Positions 59,716-64,000 of a DNA stretch of 64,000 bases are shown piece after piece. Below the pieces are notes generated by a model. That model was not told the origin of the DNA. It searched no databases and saw only the letters and a program-made list of their open reading frames with translations. Source of the DNA: Paenibacillus_V sp046244365 (lineage in GTDB: Bacteria > Bacillota > Bacilli > Paenibacillales > NBRC-103111); the NCBI RefSeq assembly GCF_046244365.1, contig NZ_CP176395.1, positions 3,100,001 to 3,164,000 on the forward strand. Direction: 5' to 3'. The position numbers and the translations under genes are program-made. Within the stretch, counting starts at the first letter, position 1. Each line of letters begins with the position of its first letter.

Positions 59716-60774
59716 TCAGGTTAATCGATGATAATACAATGAATTAATCCCAAGCATATGACGTGCAATTTTGGCAATTTGGTCAGATTTCCCGACGAAA
59801 TAATACAGTTGGGAATTATCCGATTGGACAGAAGAATCTTTACCGTTCATAGAGGGGGCATGATATTCTAATTCCCCGAAGCCGCCCATCTTTTCTCCAT
59901 CGTAGAAAAACTGCATGCAGGACCCGGTATAATCCGGCCGGTTTTCCGGATAATCGGGATATGAGGCAGAGGGGTTTACCTGAAACTGACGTACGATTAA
60001 ACTAGAAATTTCCTGACTTAATCTTCGGTAGTAACCGAATCTTCCGATGCTTTGCAGAGCATTATACGACAGCTTGAAGCTGCTGCCGCCTTCAAACGGG
60101 AAGGTTGCATAGTGGGGCTGACGATTTATCCGGATCTCCTCTTGTTCCCGGTACATCACAAGCGGCTCGGAATCTCCCAGCACAGGAACCAAAACCGTGC
60201 CGCCGGGAGGGACCTGCAGGATCGACCATAGGTTGAATTCGGGTAACGGCGTATCCGGCACATACTCCGTCTCGGGAAGGAGCTGTATGCGCGTTTCGCA
60301 TTGATATCCGATGTAGGGAACCTGTGCCAGCTCACGGTGCTCGTCGGAATCAATCATTAGAAAAGGATTGGCAATCAGGCTATAATCCTTTGTAAGGCTA
60401 AGAGGAACAATGGTTTGATCCGGCCAGTGGGTCAAAACGCAGGTTTGTCCGGTACGGACAGTCCCGGCTTTATCCGAAGGGATAAAACGATAGGAGCCGG
60501 GATCGAGCTGCGCTGGGATATCATAATTACCCGATGCATCTGCGAAAAAATCCATCTCGGGACTGATCCAGGTGCGGTCTCCTCCGACATTCCATGAGCA
60601 TTCTTCCAAGGCGTGAATATTGGTCCATACCGCGGATTCCGTGCTGTTAGCCGGTATGAGGTGAATCAGCCGGGAACCCTTCTCCAAAATAACGGCGTAA
60701 CCGCCTTGCGTATCTTTCAACAAATGATAGTTCTGGTTTAAAGTTGTTAACTGTCGAAGCAATAAGTCGCTCAA
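59716..60774 (-). CDS. Uncharacterised beta-rich protein, possibly mutarotase-like
   Basis: 352 residues from TTG 60774 behind AAAGGGGAG. No signal peptide or membrane helix. Beta-rich, with E-K-G-S-R-L-I-H-L, G-G-D-R-T-W-I-S-P-E and repeated short strands, recalling DUF6786-like or galactose-mutarotase-like sugar-binding sandwiches; I am not sure. It lies between an amino-acid importer and a divergent sugar importer, with operator copies B and C upstream, so it is probably regulated with them. Confidence 0.6.
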   Translation of the reverse strand: MSDLLLRQLTTLNQNYHLLKDTQGGYAVILEKGSRLIHLIPANSTESAVWTNIHALEECSWNVGGDRTWISPEMDFFADASGNYDIPAQLDPGSYRFIPSDKAGTVRTGQTCVLTHWPDQTIVPLSLTKDYSLIANPFLMIDSDEHRELAQVPYIGYQCETRIQLLPETEYVPDTPLPEFNLWSILQVPPGGTVLVPVLGDSEPLVMYREQEEIRINRQPHYATFPFEGGSSFKLSYNALQSIGRFGYYRRLSQEISSLIVRQFQVNPSASYPDYPENRPDYTGSCMQFFYDGEKMGGFGELEYHAPSMNGKDSSVQSDNSQLYYFVGKSDQIAKIARHMLGINSLYYHRLT

Positions 60775-60865
60775 TCGATTTTCTCCCCTTTAAACTGATC
60801 ATGTATCTTTCCAGTTTGAACTTTCACTTTGCCCCGAGGATAGCCATAATCACAATCATCGGGAA

Positions 60866-60915
60866 AATAGCCGAAATAATTGTCAACAAAGATGTCGACA
60901 ATTATTTCGGCTATT
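60866..60915. promoter_or_regulatory. Operator copy B embedded in a 19-bp perfect palindrome
   Basis: Arms AATAGCCGAAATAATTGTC (60866-60884) and its exact complement at 60897-60915. Inside lies the 24-base operator (60879-60902): ATTGTCAACAA ... GTCGACAAT. No T tract, so not a terminator. It sits about 105 bases upstream of the 59716-60774 gene. Confidence 0.75.
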
Positions 60916-60962
60916 ATACTTTAGAAATTCGGCTTTTGAAAGGGGATGATTTTAGGTTTTAA

Positions 60963-61008
60963 ATTGTTAACAATAATGTTGACAATAATACGAAAAACAA
61001 TTTATACT
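60963..61008 (+). promoter_or_regulatory. Promoter with operator copy C for the 61.2-kb sugar importer
   Basis: TTGACA (60979-60984), 18-base spacer, TATACT (61003-61008): a near-consensus sigma-A promoter. The -35 lies in the right arm of the palindrome at 60963-60986, ATTGTTAA ... TTGACAAT, so a bound repressor would block it. The geometry equals that of copy A. Confidence 0.8.
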
Positions 61009-61222
61009 GTTTTTCAAGCGGGCTCCGAGTACTCGAGTAATAGTTGGTGTCGTTTATGGCCTGTTCGACTGTTCGTGTCATGAGTAGCTTGAAAGCGATA
61101 TCAAGAGTTGAAGAAGGGGTGATGCTTTCCACGTCGGAAAAACACTGATTAGATTGTGAAGAGTATGAGAGGTTTTCGTGAACGTTGGTTTTGGACTGCA
61201 ATATAAGGGGAGGTTTTTGTTG

Positions 61223-62536
61223 ATGAAGATAAGTTCGAAAAAGTTGACGGTATTGGCTGGTTTGGTTCTTACATCATTAGTTACAGCTTGTTCAAGTGGC
61301 GAAGATACGGGTGGCGCCGATAGCGGGAATAAATCGAAGACCTTGAAATTTATGGTCACTTCAGAAAATTACAGCGGCAGACTCAAGGATTTCATTTCGA
61401 ATTATGAAGCCAAAAGCGGTAACCGTGTAGATGTTCAATTGTTTCCGGCGACGGAATTCGAGAATATGCTGAAGGTTAAAATGATGTCCAATGAGGGACC
61501 CGATTTGTTTGTAACCGACGATATCGCCATGTCGCAATTCCAAGTCTCCAAAGCATGGTTCGAGGATCTATCCGGAGAGCCCTGGACAAGCCGTCTATCG
61601 GAAGGCGGCAAAAAAATTATTCAATGGAACGATGGCCGAATAACCGGATTGCCCATTACGAATCCGGGAGGTATGGGAATCTTGTATAACAAAGCGATTT
61701 TCAAAAAGCTCGGGCTCGAGGTACCGACGACTTGGGACGATTTTATAAAGATCTGCGAAAAGATCAAGCAAGCGGGCATCGTTCCGGTCAATATCCAACT
61801 GGCCAACGGGAGCGAGTTCGGTACGACGCATATGATGCACCAGCTATTTGCAAACGCCGAGCTAAACCGAGGCAAAGAAGCCGACCGATTCTGGCAAGAG
61901 TTGAACACGCACAAGATCAATGTAACGGAAGTGAAGGAGTATGAGCAGTCGCTGAATCAAATGGTGGAATTAAAAGAAAAGGGATACATCAATGAAGATT
62001 TTATTTCAAATACATTTGAGATGACCCAGGAAAAATTGGGAACCGGCAAAGTGGCCATGCATCCGGCCGGCGATTTTATACTTGAACCGCTGCTTAAGAA
62101 ATATCCGGATATGGAATTGGGTTTCTTCTCCATGCCGTTCGGCAATACACCGGGTGCCATTTCGCTCTACGCGGGAGTGGGGATCTCGGTTAACACGAAA
62201 GCTGCGCACAAGGAAGAAGCGCTGGAGTTGATCCGATTGTTCGCTTCCAAGGAGCAGCAAGAAATGTACTTACAGAAGTCGCCTGGCATATCCGTCTTCT
62301 CTGACGTGAATGCCAAGCAGAATATGATCAGCGGGGATTTGCAGCGTTATATGGATAATGGGAAAGCTTTTATGGGGATGTTCGGAAAGTATGAAGCCTG
62401 GAACGATATGGATGCCCGAAAAATTATGCAGGAAATGATGCTGGGCGGGAAAAAGCCGACGCAAGTGTTGAAGGAACTGAACGCCAAGATGGAAATCGTA
62501 GCCAAAGGGAAAAAGCTTCCGGGGTGGAGCCAGTGA
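61223..62536 (+). CDS. Sugar-binding lipoprotein (SBP_bac_1 family, MalE/UgpB-like)
   Basis: 437 residues from ATG 61223 behind GGGGAGG. Lipobox L-V-T-A-C with lipidated Cys23. The fold is the usual one for oligosaccharide-binding proteins, with M-K-F-like opening strand L-K-F-M-V-T and pocket segments such as N-P-G-G-M-G-I-L-Y-N. Promoter and operator C lie 215 bases upstream. First gene of a MalE/F/G-type operon continuing to the window end. Confidence 0.93.
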   Translation: MKISSKKLTVLAGLVLTSLVTACSSGEDTGGADSGNKSKTLKFMVTSENYSGRLKDFISNYEAKSGNRVDVQLFPATEFENMLKVKMMSNEGPDLFVTDDIAMSQFQVSKAWFEDLSGEPWTSRLSEGGKKIIQWNDGRITGLPITNPGGMGILYNKAIFKKLGLEVPTTWDDFIKICEKIKQAGIVPVNIQLANGSEFGTTHMMHQLFANAELNRGKEADRFWQELNTHKINVTEVKEYEQSLNQMVELKEKGYINEDFISNTFEMTQEKLGTGKVAMHPAGDFILEPLLKKYPDMELGFFSMPFGNTPGAISLYAGVGISVNTKAAHKEEALELIRLFASKEQQEMYLQKSPGISVFSDVNAKQNMISGDLQRYMDNGKAFMGMFGKYEAWNDMDARKIMQEMMLGGKKPTQVLKELNAKMEIVAKGKKLPGWSQ

Positions 62537-62569
62537 AAGCTGAGCGGTTAGGAATGGAGGAAGACTTGC

Positions 62570-63487
62570 ATGTCCGGCTTTGTTGAAGAGAGAACGGGAC
62601 GTCCGTTACGCAAACGAAGACCTCCCCTATACTATCCCGTCATGTTTGTCGTTCCCGCACTCGCCATCTATGTTGTGTTTTTCATATACCCGACCATCCT
62701 GGGCTTCTATTATTCTTTCACCGATTGGAACGCGGCAGGCGAAAAGATCCGATTTGTCGGCCTGACCCAATTCATTGAAGTTGTTCGAAATCCGGACTTC
62801 GCTGTCGCATTGAAAAATACATTCCTATATGCCACGGTAACGACGATCGGCAAAAATGTCATTCCGCTGGTGCTGGCCGTGCTGCTGACCATGGGAATGC
62901 GATCGCGCAATGCATTGCGAGCCGTCTATTTTTCGCCTGCTATTCTCAATATCGTAGCGGTGGGCCTTATTTTCCAAGGGTTATTGAATCCGCATACCGG
63001 ATTTGTCAATAATCTGTTGCGGTCCATGAATCTTGACTTTCTGGCACTCGGCTGGATCGGAGACCCGTCCCTATCCATATATGCCGCCTGTCTAATGGAA
63101 ATATGGCGTGCGTCCGGGATAACGATGGCCATTTATATCGCCGGCATCCAGAACATCCCGGCCGATTATTATGAAGCGGCAGATATCGACGGGGCATCCG
63201 TTTGGTCGAAATTCATGCATGTGACGCTGCCGCTGCTGATGCCCGCCATTACGATCAATGTGCTCCTATCGGTCATTTACGGCGCCCGCATGTTCGAAGG
63301 CGTATATTTCCTGACTCAGGGCGGCCCCGGTAATTCATCCGAGGTATTGATGACGCTTGTCTACAAATATATGGGACAAGGACTTTACGGCTACAGCACC
63401 GCATTGAACTTGATCTTGGTGCTTCTTATTGTCTTGATTTCGATGCCGCTGCTCTCTTATATGAAGAAAAGGGAGGTAGAGGGATGA
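62570..63487 (+). CDS. Sugar ABC importer permease (MalF/UgpA type)
   Basis: 305 residues, GGAGGAAG upstream of the ATG. Six predicted membrane helices. EAA loop Y-E-A-A-D-I-D-G-A-S near residues 203-212. Follows the binding-protein gene by 33 bases and overlaps the next permease by four. Confidence 0.93.
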   Translation: MSGFVEERTGRPLRKRRPPLYYPVMFVVPALAIYVVFFIYPTILGFYYSFTDWNAAGEKIRFVGLTQFIEVVRNPDFAVALKNTFLYATVTTIGKNVIPLVLAVLLTMGMRSRNALRAVYFSPAILNIVAVGLIFQGLLNPHTGFVNNLLRSMNLDFLALGWIGDPSLSIYAACLMEIWRASGITMAIYIAGIQNIPADYYEAADIDGASVWSKFMHVTLPLLMPAITINVLLSVIYGARMFEGVYFLTQGGPGNSSEVLMTLVYKYMGQGLYGYSTALNLILVLLIVLISMPLLSYMKKREVEG

Positions 63488-64000
63488 TGGAACGGCGGCG
63501 AAAACGATGGATCGGGTTAGCGGAGTCGTGCTTGTGGGGCATGAGTGCCGTCATCCTCATTCCCTACTTGATGGTGGTGTTGACATCGGTCAAAAGCAGC
63601 AAGGAGGCGGGGCTGTTTCGGCTTGCTCTTCCTTCGGACATTCATTTTTTCGATAACTACCGCGTCGTATTTGAGCGAGGGTATGTTTTACAAGGCTTTG
63701 TGAACAGTATTTTCGTAACGGCAGGTTCAGTCGTCATTGTACTTGTTTGCTCTGCGCTTCTAAGCTTTTATATCGCCAGGGTGCGAAGCCGTATATCCGG
63801 AACGCTTTACCGGTTCTTCTTGCTTGGCATGGTTGCGCCGATCAGCCTTGTCACCACCTTCAATGTGCTAAAAACGTTGAACATTCTGAATACGCGAACA
63901 GGGATTATTATGGTATTTGCAGGCATCTTGATTCCGTTCGCCATGTTTATTTACGTCGGGTTTGTCAGGACAATTCCGAGAGAAATGGACGAGGCGGCAA
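63484..64000 (+). CDS. Sugar ABC importer permease (MalG/UgpE type), cut by window end
   Basis: The frame opens at ATG 63484 (overlapping the previous TGA as ATGA) or ATG 63487, both behind GGGAGG. The 172 visible residues hold membrane helices starting W-G-M-S-A-V-I-L-I-P-Y and V-V-I-V-L-V-C-S-A-L-L. They reach the start of the EAA loop, P-R-E-M-D-E-A-A, where the window ends. It completes the sugar importer; the rest lies outside. Confidence 0.92.
   Translation, partial: MMERRRKRWIGLAESCLWGMSAVILIPYLMVVLTSVKSSKEAGLFRLALPSDIHFFDNYRVVFERGYVLQGFVNSIFVTAGSVVIVLVCSALLSFYIARVRSRISGTLYRFFLLGMVAPISLVTTFNVLKTLNILNTRTGIIMVFAGILIPFAMFIYVGFVRTIPREMDEAA

Noticed and set aside
60866..60915. The long palindrome as an intrinsic terminator
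   Set aside because: No T tract follows on either strand, and the palindrome contains the operator core also found at two promoters.

Overview
The window looks like a chromosomal segment of a Gram-positive, spore-forming member of the Paenibacillaceae (Paenibacillus/Cohnella type). The reasons are repeated three-gene sugar importers of the LplB/YtcP/LipO type, a membrane-bound AraC regulator with an extracellular sensor, a YheC/YheD-type spore-coat ATP-grasp gene, strong GGAGG ribosome sites, many TTG/GTG starts, and moderately GC-rich genes interrupted by one AT-rich block. This is inferred from gene content; no rRNA or tRNA gene was seen.

Layout. (1) 1-18.6 kb is a plus-strand run of glycan genes: the last codons of an ABC permease, a sialidase-fold protein, a Tat-exported beta-helix protein, gene debris, a minus-strand FDR-repeat protein, then an AraC sensor-regulator with a full permease/permease/binding-lipoprotein set, a 999-residue secreted GH30 enzyme with discoidin, Big_2, cohesin and dockerin parts, an amidohydrolase/Rieske pair and a second Tat-exported beta-helix protein. 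(2) 19.1-25.0 kb, minus strand: a broken Gfo/Idh/MocA oxidoreductase behind a sugar isomerase-like gene, then a DUF6259-like glycosidase with an unrecognised partner and an AraC regulator. (3) 25.2-38.3 kb: a sulfated-glycan utilisation locus with a dead YesN-type regulator, a TetR regulator with a likely operator, a second importer set, a tyrosine-phosphatase-like gene, a broken mgtC, a GH3 hexosaminidase-like enzyme, a beta-phosphoglucomutase-like HAD and two sulfatases. (4) 38.3-49.1 kb: an accessory region with dispersed hairpin repeats, a DJ-1-like membrane protein, a MerR/reductase module flanked by near-identical hairpins, an IS110 remnant, and an AT-rich block of small unrelated genes (isochorismatase, YkvA, ankyrin, PspC, zinc-ribbon) separated by TAACGGG/hairpin elements and ending in a truncated tyrosine recombinase. 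(5) 49.1-55.8 kb: an ABC1 (UbiB/AarF) kinase, a protein made of two tandem PD-(D/E)XK-like domains, panD, a threonine synthase gene and a YheC/D-type gene. (6) 56.4-64 kb: a polar amino-acid ABC importer (minus), an uncharacterised 352-residue protein (minus) and the start of a MalE/F/G-type sugar importer (plus), which share copies of a 24-bp palindromic operator.

How it fits together. Most genes serve capture and breakdown of complex, probably partly sulfated, polysaccharides: exported enzymes cut the polymer, lipoprotein/permease sets import oligosaccharides, and intracellular GH3, isomerase, oxidoreductase and phosphomutase enzymes feed central metabolism. Importer ATPases are not encoded beside the sugar permeases and are presumably a shared MsmX-like subunit elsewhere.

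Two features stand out. First, many genes here are broken by clean internal or terminal deletions (dapA-like, 4.6-kb gene, gfo, yesN, mgtC, IS110, GNAT, recombinase and others). Second, the operator A/B/C arrangement at 59.5-61 kb lets one unseen regulator be proposed for three transcription units.
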